A DNA stretch of 64,000 bases from DATCHW01 sp036508135 (GCA_036508135.1 DATCHW010000064.1:1-64000); one strand, 5' to 3'; shown: positions 8,501-17,680, numbered from the stretch's first letter. Notes: generated by a model not told the origin, from the sequence alone. Translations and numbers: made by a program.

Positions 8501-10043
8501 TTTTAAAGGAGTAATTGATGAGGTCAGAATTTATAATCGGATTTTATCTCAATCAGAGATTCAGCAATTATATATCTGGATTCCACATCTTACTTTGAAT
8601 TCTCCAAACGGAGGTGAGAATTATATTCCGGGAACCGTACAAAATATCACATGGAATAATAACGGAGTTCAAAATATAAAAATAGAGCTAACAACAAATA
8701 ATGGAATAAGTTGGTCAACAATAAGTTCAAGTTATCCGGCTGCTTCCGGAAGTTATCCTTGGACAATTCCAAATTATAATTCAGCTACCTGTAAAATCCA
8801 GATTAGCGATGTATTAAATCCTGCATCGAATGATATGAGTGGTGATGTATTTATTATTTCATCTTCTTCTTTAAATTTAGGGTTGGTTGCTTATTATCCA
8901 TTTAATGGAAATGCCAATGACGAAAGCGGAAATGGATACAATGGAACAGTAAATGGAGCATCGTTAACGACTGATATTTTTGGAAATGCCAATAATGCTT
9001 ATTATTTTGATGGAGTTAATGATTTTATTTCAATTCCTGATTTTAATTTAACTACTGATTCAGCAGTAACTGTTCGTATTTTAGCACGTCCTGATGATTT
9101 AAGTTCTTCAAAAATGTTGTTTTACCATGGAAAAAATGGTTTAATAGAATTAACTATGATGTCAAACATAGTACGATTTGCTATGAAGTTTACTGACGGT
9201 AATTGGTATGGAATTAATGGTGTTATTTCCGAAATGAAATGGTATGACATAGCTGGAGTTTGGAAAAAAGGTGAGTCAATGAAATTATATATAGATGGAG
9301 TGCAACAAAATGCTGTTGATGTGCCCAATTTTTATCTTATTAGTCCGGATTGGCTGCATGCATCAGTCGGAGTATACGACAGAGGTTCAGATCCAGCCCT
9401 GTATCATAAGGGAAAAGCAGATGAACTCAGAGTCTATAATAGGGCTTTATCGCAAAGTGAATTAAATAATATACCCCTTCCGGTTGAATTTGCATCATTC
9501 ACTGCAAACATTAATATTCGTGACGTATCCCTTAGCTGGAGAACACTAAAAGAAATAAATAATAAAGGATTTGAGATAGAACGCAAGAAAACCGACGAAG
9601 AATGGTCGAGAGTTGGATACTTAGAAGGTAAGGGCACAACCAATACGGAAACATCTTACAAATTTGATGACAAGAAGCTCAACACGGGTAAATATAATTA
9701 CCGCATTAAGCAGGTTGATTACAATGGAAACTTCGAATATCATACGTTGAACATGTTAATTGAAGTCGGGTTGCCAACGAAATTTGATCTTAGCCAGAAC
9801 TATCCAAACCCATTTAATCCAAACACAAAAATTGATTTTGAATTACCTGTTGATTGCAGAGTAACATTAAAAGTATATGATATAACAGGGCGTGAAATTG
9901 CTTCATTGTTGAATAATGAATTCAAATCAGCGGATTATTATACAATAAGATTTGATGCCTCGAATTTTGCCAGTGGAATCTATTTCTATAGATTGCAGAC
10001 GGAGAAATTTATGAATGTAAAGAGAATGGTATTAATCAAATGA
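5514..10043 (+). CDS. Secreted C10 (streptopain-type) protease with LamG modules and T9SS tail
   Basis: A 1509-residue exported protein. A signal sequence covers residues 1-39 (ends LYSA). Residues about 40-400 match peptidase family C10: a propeptide-like part, the catalytic Cys210 in LTGCVATAMAQIMKYH, and the catalytic His348 in IRHAFVCDGY followed by FNWGWG. Next come three repeats of an Ig-like domain opening with SPNG(G/S)ENYIP (about 402, 725, 1028), each followed by a LamG/concanavalin-like domain (about 496-719, 816-1021, 1119-1319). Residues 1322-1416 look like a fibronectin-type module, and 1421-1509 form the type A T9SS sorting domain (QNYPNPFNP, ends KRMVLIK). The protein is probably exported by type IX secretion and attached to or released from the surface. 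The second and third modules contain a nearly identical 208-bp stretch. Confidence 0.85.
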   Translation: MKKILSKLLLFIPLIMRRNNNFIIMFFILLTLICDLYSAPIDTSTAIIVAKNVYWRYLKNKESNNYSSITPQLIFTKKVKSEVVYYVINMIINNKNKGFIIVAADNHVYPILSIGYEGEYKSDTLLLPPNYKSWMDNYTEQILYVKEHNIKSTAYIDHNWQELLNPTNIPNNFNNLEPLLTTTWGQECYYNQLCPYNIFSPYCERTLTGCVATAMAQIMKYHNYPINGNGYHGYNAPTYGYQYADFGSTTYDWQNMPDNITSQNSAIATLMYHCGVSVDMDYSIYESTTGVENAKNSLINYFNYSSKAKYIHKENFEAQWKNIIISQLNSHLPIYYSGQGSGQGSIRHAFVCDGYLDSNQFHFNWGWGYYDPNYYYLDNLNPDENNFTIYQVAIIDIIPLNIISPNGSENYIPGTSQNIIWNINNNIQNIKIEITTDNGENWSTIISSYPASSGSYPWTIPNINSSQCKIRISNVLFPDMNDVSDNNFNISNSTLNLGLIAYYPLESNANDYSGNDFNGSLENPPTFEPGVVGNGVRILGDGFIYGNGKCVLLPGSLATDLNSRNSFSISLWVKDEGMTHFHGESYISFGNAPLGWVAIGHYVDQDNNNQILGFSIKGGPENNDQFAIKIPFDNNYTSHFIHYTMTYNNGLVKAYINGIYVGQENQIADIQTTTAGLGRHWWWQDNTTYWSTRLNGIIDEVRIYNRSLSDSEIQQLYNQVPNLTLSSPNGGENYIPATIQNITWSSGGVQNIKIELSTDNGSSWSIITLSYPASYGSYPWTVPNYNSPNCKIRISDVLNPASNDMSGNVFIISSSSLNLGLVAYYPFNGNANDESGNGYNGTVNGASLTTDVFGNANNAYYFNGTNNLIDIPNFDLNTETELTVRVLAKPDNLVTGKSLFYHGFNGQIQFIFYNNTIHFDIMLSDANWYDATFDLSHVRWYDLVGEWKKGDSLKLYIDGVQKDAIPVPNLYLINPGSNYNASIGAYARNQNGSPTFFKGVIDEVRIYNRILSQSEIQQLYIWIPHLTLNSPNGGENYIPGTVQNITWNNNGVQNIKIELTTNNGISWSTISSSYPAASGSYPWTIPNYNSATCKIQISDVLNPASNDMSGDVFIISSSSLNLGLVAYYPFNGNANDESGNGYNGTVNGASLTTDIFGNANNAYYFDGVNDFISIPDFNLTTDSAVTVRILARPDDLSSSKMLFYHGKNGLIELTMMSNIVRFAMKFTDGNWYGINGVISEMKWYDIAGVWKKGESMKLYIDGVQQNAVDVPNFYLISPDWLHASVGVYDRGSDPALYHKGKADELRVYNRALSQSELNNIPLPVEFASFTANINIRDVSLSWRTLKEINNKGFEIERKKTDEEWSRVGYLEGKGTTNTETSYKFDDKKLNTGKYNYRIKQVDYNGNFEYHTLNMLIEVGLPTKFDLSQNYPNPFNPNTKIDFELPVDCRVTLKVYDITGREIASLLNNEFKSADYYTIRFDASNFASGIYFYRLQTEKFMNVKRMVLIK
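7892..8099 (+). repeat. Near-identical intragenic repeat, copy 1
   Basis: These 208 bp recur at 8801-9008, exactly 909 nt (303 codons) downstream, with only a few mismatches, while the sequence on both sides has diverged. It encodes the junction between an Ig-like module and the start of a LamG domain. Confidence 0.8.
8801..9008 (+). repeat. Near-identical intragenic repeat, copy 2
   Basis: Second copy of the stretch at 7892-8099, in frame with it. The high identity against diverged flanks points to recent gene conversion or duplication within the protease gene. Confidence 0.8.
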
Positions 10044-10218
10044 GAAGTGAGGAAGTAACAGGTGACAAGGGGACTTGACCCCTTAAAAATGACAAAAAAG
10101 AAATTATCGTAGTGTCGGGAGTTTCCTCCTGACTCCACACAGAAATATTATCACAGCCTGTCCGAATTTATGGGAAAGCACTCGGGAAAACATCTGTCCG
10201 GTCCGACTTTGTTTGGAT

Positions 10219-10287
10219 AGAATTTATTTTTATCGATTGAGCACGGATGGATTCAGCGAAACGAAGAAGATGGTATTGATAAAATGA
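10219..10287 (+). pseudogene. Orphan C-terminal fragment of a T9SS cargo gene
   Basis: One frame reads RIYFYRLSTDGFSETKKMVLIK and then a stop, which is the final strand of a type A sorting domain. There is no start or upstream domain. It lies about 180 bp after an intact gene with the same kind of end, so it is what remains of a deleted or recombined cargo gene. Confidence 0.7.
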
Positions 10288-10312
10288 AAATTCGTTTTAT
10301 ATTTAATATTGA

Positions 10313-10341
10313 AAGCCGGGAGTTTTACTTCCGGCTTTTTT
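10313..10341 (+). terminator. Rho-independent terminator
   Basis: AAGCCGG (10313-10319) pairs with CCGGCTT (10331-10337), followed by a T run. It follows the T9SS remnant. A nearly identical terminator follows the gene ending at 16779. Confidence 0.75.
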
Positions 10342-10448
10342 ATTTCTGCCTTGGTGTAAATTATTGGGATCAATTCTTCAGATATTTTTGGTGAATAAAT
10401 CTTGATAACCTCCTTTCCGGGGTTATGTTAGCTACCATTATTATTATA
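10340..10448 (-). pseudogene. Second decayed copy of regulator gene start and operator
   Basis: The minus strand has TATAAT (10443-10448), a GTTAGCTAC operator-like site (10427-10435), AAAGGAGG, and then an IYSPKISEELIP reading frame in which the expected ATG is ATT (10398-10400). The frame continues about 20 codons into the terminator. Compare MYSPKIDPTLISP in the intact gene at 1847-2053. The stretch from 10449 to 10691 shows no further feature. Confidence 0.6.
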
Positions 10449-10691
10449 CCGGAAAAAGGGCTTTATATATTTAAAAGAATATGTTTACATTATACTAATC
10501 AAATGAAAAGTCATATATGCGTCTGACAAAACCAATATATGAGTTTTATTACGTCTTTACTGAATGGAATTTAGTTGTCAAATCCTCTCACGAAATCTTT
10601 GTACCTCAACTTACCAATTTATTAGAAAAATGATTATTCATTTTCAAATATTAAAAACTTTCAAAATGAGAAAACTTAAATTTTTTATATT

Positions 10692-12020
10692 ATGAAACTT
10701 TCAAAATACATTTCAAAGGTTCTCGATATTCTTATTGCAATTGTTTTGCTTTTATTTTTTGCGTCGTTTGGATTTCGTGACGGCAGGACATCCGGTTGGT
10801 ATCAACAATGGTTCCCAAATCTGAACGGAAGCACAATCACAAGCATGACATTTTTGGATAGTTTGACAGGTTTTGCAGTGACGAATTCTAATTCATTACT
10901 TCAGGAATATATTCTTAAAACTACAAATGGTGGTGATAATTGGCTAATCAATTATAATTTTAATACTCCCAATTCGAATTGGTCATTTGTCAAAATAGCA
11001 TCTGTCGATTCGAATACAGTGTTTGCTTTTAGCTGGACTGAAATGTTTAAAACAACAAACAAAGGAATTAATTGGAATATAATTAATTATGATTTATATC
11101 CTGAAGACGTCGCAATTATCAATATTGACACTATACTAGCAGTAAAAAGCGGTGGGCTCAATGGTGGTGTGTATCGTAGTATAAATGGAGGGTTAAACTG
11201 GCAGTTAATATGGACATTGGGAATAACATCCGGAAATCCATATAGCATTTATATGTTCAATAAAGATATAGGATTTAATCAGGGTTCATCCGGAATGAAA
11301 AAAACAACAAACGGCGGTGTGAATTGGTTTGTGATACCGGGAGAAATGTACTCCGGGATTCAATTTATAGATAGCTTAACGGGATGGAAATGTACTGATA
11401 GTATAAAGAAAACCATAAATGGAGGTTTGAATTGGATTTCTCAACGAGCTCCAAATTTCAGTAATAGCTTTACAAATTCAAGTTTTTCAATAATTAATCA
11501 AGATACTATATGGCTTGTTGGTGCAAGAAAATTTTCTCATGCACCTATTTATAAAACAACAAATGGAGGAACAAATTGGGGATATCAAGTTCCAGATACT
11601 ACATTTCAAATTTACTCATATAATTTTATATCATTTATAAATAGTAAAGTAGGTTGGGTATCACTAATGCAAAATAATTATGAAATTCATACAAAAGTTG
11701 GAGGCGATTCTTCAATCATTCAAGCGATTAATATTAACAACTCATTAGTGTTAGATGAATTTAAATTATATCAGAATTATCCAAACCCATTCAACTCAAA
11801 ATCAAATATTAAATATCAAATCTTAAAAACTGCGGAGATTAAAATTAAAATATTCAATATAAGTGGGAAAGAAATTAAAACATTATTAAATAAACAGCAA
11901 AATCGGGGAGATTATCAAATAACATTCGATGGAGAAAATTTATCAAGCGGGATTTACTTTTATTCGCTTTATGCAGATGGTGTAAGGATAGACACGAAGA
12001 AGATGGTGCTATTAAAGTGA
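10692..12020 (+). CDS. Secreted BNR/YCF48-like repeat protein with T9SS tail
   Basis: A 442-residue protein with an N-terminal hydrophobic segment (about residues 10-27) acting as signal or anchor. The body has repeats of the TTNGG(D/V/T)NW type (for example KTTNGGDNW, KTTNGGVNW, KTINGGLNW, KTTNGGTNW), each opening a beta-propeller blade as in BNR/Asp-box and YCF48-like proteins. The last about 85 residues are a type A sorting domain (LYQNYPNPFNSKSNIKYQI, ending KKMVLLK). Probable surface or secreted propeller protein of unknown ligand. No catalytic residues are evident. Confidence 0.8.
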   Translation: MKLSKYISKVLDILIAIVLLLFFASFGFRDGRTSGWYQQWFPNLNGSTITSMTFLDSLTGFAVTNSNSLLQEYILKTTNGGDNWLINYNFNTPNSNWSFVKIASVDSNTVFAFSWTEMFKTTNKGINWNIINYDLYPEDVAIINIDTILAVKSGGLNGGVYRSINGGLNWQLIWTLGITSGNPYSIYMFNKDIGFNQGSSGMKKTTNGGVNWFVIPGEMYSGIQFIDSLTGWKCTDSIKKTINGGLNWISQRAPNFSNSFTNSSFSIINQDTIWLVGARKFSHAPIYKTTNGGTNWGYQVPDTTFQIYSYNFISFINSKVGWVSLMQNNYEIHTKVGGDSSIIQAININNSLVLDEFKLYQNYPNPFNSKSNIKYQILKTAEIKIKIFNISGKEIKTLLNKQQNRGDYQITFDGENLSSGIYFYSLYADGVRIDTKKMVLLK

Positions 12021-12168
12021 TTTGAGTGTTCTAAGTGTAAAAGGTGAAACGTTAAAAAGTTTAAACATTGGAAAATTAAAAAGAAAATAAAAATAAAAAA
12101 AAGAAAAAACAAAAAACAATGAAAAATATTAATTCAATATTTTTTAAAATAAAAACAGGGGAAAAGTT

Positions 12169-15100
12169 ATGAAAAAGATTATTTCCAAACTTGTAGTTAT
12201 TGTTCTTCTAATTTCCTTATTAACAATTTCATTGTTGACAAAAACATCATCAGAAATAAACACAAATTCTTTTCTAGCAACAACAGCTATTCCAGATACA
12301 CAGTTTATTATAGGGGCGTTTGATGATGGTGCAGGAAGCCAATACAGCCATATACGTAATGAATTAAAATTTAATGTCTGGCATTCTTATCCAAAGATTG
12401 AATCTGGTTGGGATGGAGACACTAATGACCGTTATAATGGTGATACAAATGATTATAAAGACCAAGTAACGAGCAGGATTAGTAATAATGGGGCTAATTA
12501 TATGCGTACTTTTATGGACAGACCAATAATACAATATGTGGTTTCCGGACAGCGTATTGATTATCAATGTGAAAATGTTCAAAATGGTGCTCCGTTTGGG
12601 TTCTGGGCTTATAATAATTCATTAAATAACAGCAATACGGTGTATGATATGGTTGATAATTCTATTTATGGCTCAAATGATACAGTAAAATATTGTAAAG
12701 CAGATTCAAATCATTCTGGAATTAACGCTTGCTGGATAGATTCATCACTGCGAGCAAATCGCGAACTTTCTTTTACGGGGACAAATTCTTGGTTAACCGA
12801 TGATGCATGGGATTGGTATGTAATGCCAAGGATAAGAATCGATTCCTCTTATGCAGCGAGTGCAACTCACGATACTGAAACAGTTTGTAGATTAATAATC
12901 TTTGGATGGTATGGAGATACGGTTAAAAATATTAATCTTCGAATTGAAAATTTCAAAAATAGTGGTATTTATTCTGGAAATTATATTGATAAATTTTATT
13001 ATTTACAAGGACAAGATAGTTTATTCATTCTCAAAGATAAAATCACTCGATATTTCATACCTAAAAACCCATCCGCGGAGCTGAATTGGGACTCTACCTG
13101 CCAAATGGATATAAAAATTTACTGGGCAGGAAAAGTCGATACATGGTTTGACAGAATGAGATTAGAAAATGAACCTGCACATCTATATATGACATTGAAT
13201 GATCAAAGACATCAGGAATTAGTTAGCAAAGTCAATTCCGAAATTTTCTGGGCTCATACTTCATTATCAGACCAAAAGCCAAATTATTTCTATTTCGAAG
13301 AGTGCCAGTTCAGTCATTTCTCAGCGATTAAGGAACTGAATAAACAGATAATGAACGTTACACAAAATGCCAACAGCCAGATAATATTTTTAAATTATCA
13401 GCTCTTTAAAGCTCACGTTCCAAATAGTAATAGTGTAGAATGGGATGCAAATACATTGAAATATTATTTACACGACCAGTTCGGACTAAAAACAATTGTT
13501 ATGGGTGCATATCCTTTAATGGGTTTTAATGAAACAACTTTAGGGAGATACTCTTATCATCCGAATACATTATCGAGTCTTGATTATAATGATATGGATA
13601 TATTATCGATTCGGAAATCACCTACAGAATATGACAATTGGCTTCAGAATAATCTTGATAATGGATTGAATAACCGGGTTCTGAAATCTATGGATGCTTT
13701 ATCAAAAGATAATAGTGATATGCATATTTTCTTCGCTCCCCAAGCGCATCTTTGCAGACATAGTACAGCGCATTTACTAAAAGAGCCCTCAAATGAGGAG
13801 CTCGAGCTTCAAACATATTTAGCACTTACGTACAATGCTAAAGGAATAATGTATTTTGCATATACCTCTTTTGGAGATACAAATTCAGATTCTTATCAGC
13901 GAGGTATTATGAATACAATTGGTCAAACACCGCAACCCAGACATGTTTCAGCTTACGGTCAGGATAAATATGAAGCAATAAAACAAATTTCGATAAAACT
14001 GAACAAATGGGGACCGACTTTAATGAGTTTTAATCCTGAATATACTAAGTCCTACATTTATAGGTTAGAAAGTGAAAGAACTCAATTTTTCCAGCATCCT
14101 TATTTTAGAAATGTTTATACTTTAAAATATGGAAGCGGCGGTCAACTAAATTGCGACCAGGATAATTTTTTACCCGAATTATCAGGTGAATGTCCTGAGG
14201 ATACATATATCCAAATTGCCACATTTAATAATAATGCACCCAGTTCACAGTATTTTATGATAATAAACAAACGCTGTGCAAAAGATACCATAGTTGGAAC
14301 TGATTCAACTTTAACCGGGAAAAGATTTGTTAGAGTTTTATTTAAAGCAAATTCCTCATCATTTTCAGGATTTAATAACTGGAAAATCATCGACCTTTAT
14401 AATGATTCTCTTATTTGTACATTTGATAAGAGAATTAGTGCCCCCTTATCGCTCGGCAAATATAAACCCGGTGAAGGGAAACTTTATAAAATGATACCGG
14501 TGATGGTTGATGGCGGAACACTTGTATGTGATGAAGCACCTACAGCAGGAAGTTTTATCTGTGACAACGCAGTTTTTAATGATGGATATAATATCACATT
14601 ATATCCATCTACTACAATAAGTTTCAATCCTAATGGTAAAATTGTTATGAACGGTGGAAATTTTATAACCGGAAGTTATGCTTCTAATCAAAGTTCTCCC
14701 CCTCGAGTGACTCTTCATGGCAATGGCAATAGATGGGAAGGACTGAGCTTAACAAATTGCGGTATAATTGAAATAGGTACAACAAATTTTTCTGATATTT
14801 ATGATAATGTCAGTTCCGAACAGTATCAAAACACTGCTATAAATATTATTAATTGCTATAACTTTGCTGTCAGTGGCTGTAGTTTCAACCTTTCTAATGA
14901 AGCTTCTGCTATTGACGTTTTAATAAACGGGGATGGAACTGTAGAATGGAGTAATGCTTATTTTGGCTATAATAATTTTGTTTTTAGTTCGAACAGTATG
15001 TGTCCTATTAAGGTAAATTCTCCTGCGAGTTCTTTAATCCCAATGTACATTTGCAACAACAGCCTGATAAATAATGAAGAATCAATAAGTATGGCTATGA

Positions 15101-16779
15101 GTATTTACGGTGTGATAGGAGGAACAATAAGAAATAATGTGATTACAAACTTCATAAATCCGATATTCGTTACAAGTTCAACACTCGACTTATTTGATAA
15201 TTATATTTACAGTAACATAGACAGCAATAATGGAGTCTATGGAACTGCCGGTTCTCATATTAATATGTCATCAAATATCGGATATTATACAGGCGGGAGC
15301 AATCATATAATTACGGCAAATTCAACGTGCTGTAATATAAATGTTGACAATTCATTTTTTGATATTTCAGCAGGCAATAATTTATTCAATATTTCTTCTT
15401 CATCCTCATCATACCATTTATTTGGTACTTTCCCCGAATTCGGCGATAAACAAAGAGCGAATAATAATTGCTACCAAATAGATACAGCTAATACACAGCC
15501 TGTTTACGAGGTTTACTGGGAAACGAGTGATCCGGTTGAATTTGACTTTGGTACTTCAGTTTGCGGAGATAATCCATCTCTGGATTATGATGTTTTCACG
15601 TTTTCGAATGCCTTTAATGATACGGTTTATAAGACAGGTTCCGGTTCAGGAGGCGGTGAGAAAGAATTTAATAACATGGAAATTACAACAGAAAACAATT
15701 ATGCGAAATTATGCGATTCATTAAATGTAAATGTAAGAAAAAGAAATTATCCTGTTGTAGAGGCTCAATGCAAATATCTGCTAACAAATTATCCCGATAG
15801 CATAAGAACCCTTGCGGCAATAAGCTGGCTTTATTATTCTACCGTATCAAGAGACAGTTTATCAAGCAAAATGAATGCTCTCAAATCATTTTATGAAACT
15901 CTAATTTTGAATAATTCCGAAAACGAAGCATTAATTGACAGAGCTTTTTATTTTATTCAAAAATGCAAGGTTGCACTAAAGCAATATCAGGATGCAATGA
16001 CAGGATTCCAATTGATAATGACACAGCATCCGTATTCTTTTGAAGGTTTAGTAGCGAGTTGGGATTATGCCGCAACTCATCTGTTGGATAGTTTGGGAGG
16101 GTACGGAGGAGGAGAAAACAATCTTCAATCTTTAATCTACAATGTTCAATCAAAAGATGGAGATAATTTAGAAGATTTGGAATTCTATTTAAACAGTTTT
16201 ATGAGTAATTATGATTCTACAAAATTCAATAAATCAGACAGGGTAAAAATATCAGATAACACAAAAAAATCATTTGAAAAGAAGAAAAAGAGAGATATCG
16301 AAATTATTAATGACCTTAACAAGCGTTCTGAGAAAGGAGATAAAACGGCTGCCAGGGAATTGCAAACAAAGAAAGCTATTAACGAAGTTGTAAAAGTTAA
16401 GAAACCCAAGACACAAATTGAATTAAAGAAAATAATTTCAAATGATGTTAATAAAATATTTGTGAAGGATAAAAAGAAGAAAGACAATGCAGTAAATCAA
16501 ATTCCAAAAGAATTTTCTTTATATCAGAATTATCCAAACCCATTTAATCCTGTTACAAAAATTTCATTTGACTTACCGAAGGATGCGAAAATAAAACTTA
16601 TAGTTTATGATATTCTTGGAAGAGAGGTGACAAGACTTTTAAACAGCGAATTTTTACAAACAGGTAAACACATAATAAACTTCGATGCTATGAAATATAA
16701 CCTCGCAAGCGGTGTGTATTTCTACAGGATTGAATCTGAAGATTTTAATGCTGTGAAGAAGATGGTATTGATCAAATAA
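12169..16779 (+). CDS. Very large secreted beta-helix protein with T9SS tail
   Basis: A 1536-residue protein preceded by a good ribosome-binding site (GGGGAAAAG). The signal segment is residues 1-25. Residues about 40-780 form a globular region of unknown family, with aromatic-rich motifs that could be glycoside-hydrolase-like. Residues about 800-1110 have the short Asn/Gly-rich strand repeats of a right-handed parallel beta-helix. Residues about 1170-1310 are helical and suggest TPR-like repeats. Residues about 1350-1440 are an unusually Lys-rich, possibly coiled linker. The last about 90 residues are the type A sorting domain (YQNYPNPFNP to KKMVLIK). A role in binding or degrading extracellular polymers is inference. 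Confidence 0.75.
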   Translation: MKKIISKLVVIVLLISLLTISLLTKTSSEINTNSFLATTAIPDTQFIIGAFDDGAGSQYSHIRNELKFNVWHSYPKIESGWDGDTNDRYNGDTNDYKDQVTSRISNNGANYMRTFMDRPIIQYVVSGQRIDYQCENVQNGAPFGFWAYNNSLNNSNTVYDMVDNSIYGSNDTVKYCKADSNHSGINACWIDSSLRANRELSFTGTNSWLTDDAWDWYVMPRIRIDSSYAASATHDTETVCRLIIFGWYGDTVKNINLRIENFKNSGIYSGNYIDKFYYLQGQDSLFILKDKITRYFIPKNPSAELNWDSTCQMDIKIYWAGKVDTWFDRMRLENEPAHLYMTLNDQRHQELVSKVNSEIFWAHTSLSDQKPNYFYFEECQFSHFSAIKELNKQIMNVTQNANSQIIFLNYQLFKAHVPNSNSVEWDANTLKYYLHDQFGLKTIVMGAYPLMGFNETTLGRYSYHPNTLSSLDYNDMDILSIRKSPTEYDNWLQNNLDNGLNNRVLKSMDALSKDNSDMHIFFAPQAHLCRHSTAHLLKEPSNEELELQTYLALTYNAKGIMYFAYTSFGDTNSDSYQRGIMNTIGQTPQPRHVSAYGQDKYEAIKQISIKLNKWGPTLMSFNPEYTKSYIYRLESERTQFFQHPYFRNVYTLKYGSGGQLNCDQDNFLPELSGECPEDTYIQIATFNNNAPSSQYFMIINKRCAKDTIVGTDSTLTGKRFVRVLFKANSSSFSGFNNWKIIDLYNDSLICTFDKRISAPLSLGKYKPGEGKLYKMIPVMVDGGTLVCDEAPTAGSFICDNAVFNDGYNITLYPSTTISFNPNGKIVMNGGNFITGSYASNQSSPPRVTLHGNGNRWEGLSLTNCGIIEIGTTNFSDIYDNVSSEQYQNTAINIINCYNFAVSGCSFNLSNEASAIDVLINGDGTVEWSNAYFGYNNFVFSSNSMCPIKVNSPASSLIPMYICNNSLINNEESISMAMSIYGVIGGTIRNNVITNFINPIFVTSSTLDLFDNYIYSNIDSNNGVYGTAGSHINMSSNIGYYTGGSNHIITANSTCCNINVDNSFFDISAGNNLFNISSSSSSYHLFGTFPEFGDKQRANNNCYQIDTANTQPVYEVYWETSDPVEFDFGTSVCGDNPSLDYDVFTFSNAFNDTVYKTGSGSGGGEKEFNNMEITTENNYAKLCDSLNVNVRKRNYPVVEAQCKYLLTNYPDSIRTLAAISWLYYSTVSRDSLSSKMNALKSFYETLILNNSENEALIDRAFYFIQKCKVALKQYQDAMTGFQLIMTQHPYSFEGLVASWDYAATHLLDSLGGYGGGENNLQSLIYNVQSKDGDNLEDLEFYLNSFMSNYDSTKFNKSDRVKISDNTKKSFEKKKKRDIEIINDLNKRSEKGDKTAARELQTKKAINEVVKVKKPKTQIELKKIISNDVNKIFVKDKKKKDNAVNQIPKEFSLYQNYPNPFNPVTKISFDLPKDAKIKLIVYDILGREVTRLLNSEFLQTGKHIINFDAMKYNLASGVYFYRIESEDFNAVKKMVLIK

Positions 16780-16803
16780 AAATTCGTTACAACTTAAATT
16801 TGA

Positions 16804-16834
16804 AAGCCGGGGGTTTAACTTCCGGCTTTTTTTA
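16804..16834 (+). terminator. Rho-independent terminator
   Basis: AAGCCGG (16804-16810) and CCGGCTT (16822-16828) form a stem followed by seven Ts, 25 bp after the stop of the beta-helix protein gene. Confidence 0.8.
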
Positions 16835-16882
16835 TTTCAATCTAATATGCATTACTTTTGTCAGTCCGAAAAAAGTAATTAC

Positions 16883-16901
16883 GACTTTGCAGTCGTGATT
16901 A
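16883..16901 (+). repeat. Second copy of the short repeat seen at 4175
   Basis: GACTTTGCAGTCGTGATTA also forms a small hairpin (ACGACT/AGTCGT). It stands about 90 bp before the excisionase-like gene. Confidence 0.35.
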
Positions 16902-16987
16902 TCTTGTCATGATGAACCAGAAAATTCATTTTCTACCCTTCAATATTCATTTGTATATTTAAGTATATAAACTTAAATCATAAAAAA

Positions 16988-17278
16988 ATGTTAAAACTAA
17001 TCTTAGAAAAACTGGGAAAAATCGAATTTATGCTGAAAGAACAGTCAGTCAAGATAATGTCTTTAGATGAACTTAGTAAATATCTTAACTTTTCAAAATC
17101 GCATATTTATAAACTGACATCCAGAAATGAAATTCCAAATTATAAACCGACTGGGAAAAAGATATACTTCAATAAATCAGAAATTGATGGTTGGATTTCG
17201 AAATATCGGATGAAGACAAAAGAAGAGATTGAGGAAATAGCAGAAGAGTATGTTATGAAACATCCTACGAAATATTGA
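16988..17278 (+). CDS. Excisionase-family helix-turn-helix protein
   Basis: A 96-residue protein. Residues about 23-75 match the HTH_17/excisionase (MerR-like winged helix) pattern: SLDELSKYLNFSKSHIYKL, then PNYKPTGKKIYFNKSEIDGWI, in which a two-helix reader is followed by a small wing. The flanking helices are charged. Such proteins act as recombination directionality factors or small regulators. The tRNA-Pro and its duplicated 3' end lie 250 bp downstream, which fits a mobile-element role. The 17279-17524 gap holds only a short direct repeat (TTTGTCAGCAG twice). Confidence 0.7.
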   Translation: MLKLILEKLGKIEFMLKEQSVKIMSLDELSKYLNFSKSHIYKLTSRNEIPNYKPTGKKIYFNKSEIDGWISKYRMKTKEEIEEIAEEYVMKHPTKY

Positions 17279-17524
17279 GTGAAAAATAAACTATGTATTC
17301 CAAGAATTTGTCAGCAGTTTTGTCAGCAGTTTTCGACAAAATAGGAACAAATGGGAATAATTTTAGGATTTTCAGATTTGTTGAAATTAAGGAATTCCCG
17401 TTAAATTGTTCGGATAAAAACTGAATTATAAAATGCCGGAAACCCAATAAATAAGGGAATTTACAGCGATTCATCGATTTGAATTGTTATTAAAACTCCT
17501 ATTGATTAATTTATAATATTAAAT

Positions 17525-17598
17525 CGGGGTGTGGCGCAGTTGGCTAGCGCACCTGAATGGGGTTCAGGGGGTCGGAAGTTCGAGTCTTCTCATCCCGA
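17525..17598 (+). tRNA. tRNA-Pro (anticodon GGG)
   Basis: Acceptor arms CGGGGTG/CATCCCG pair with one G-U. The D-arm, the anticodon stem CCTGA/TCAGG with loop ATGGGGT, and the T-arm GGAAG/CTTCT with TTCGAGT are all present. The anticodon GGG reads Pro codons. CCA is not encoded. Confidence 0.9.
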
Positions 17599-17680
17599 CA
17601 ATGGGGGTCGTCCCGATAAAATCGGGATCATCCCGACGAGAAAAAAATTAAGCCGGTTCATCATAAACCGGCTTTTTTTT
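17578..17680 (+). repeat. Repeat A: tRNA-Pro 3' end plus terminator
   Basis: From the T-arm of tRNA-Pro to the terminator (AAGCCGGTT 17650-17658, AACCGGCTT to 17673, then Ts) this stretch recurs at 17725-17825, 147 bp downstream. It also carries CCCGAT/ATCGGG inverted repeats. Confidence 0.8.
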
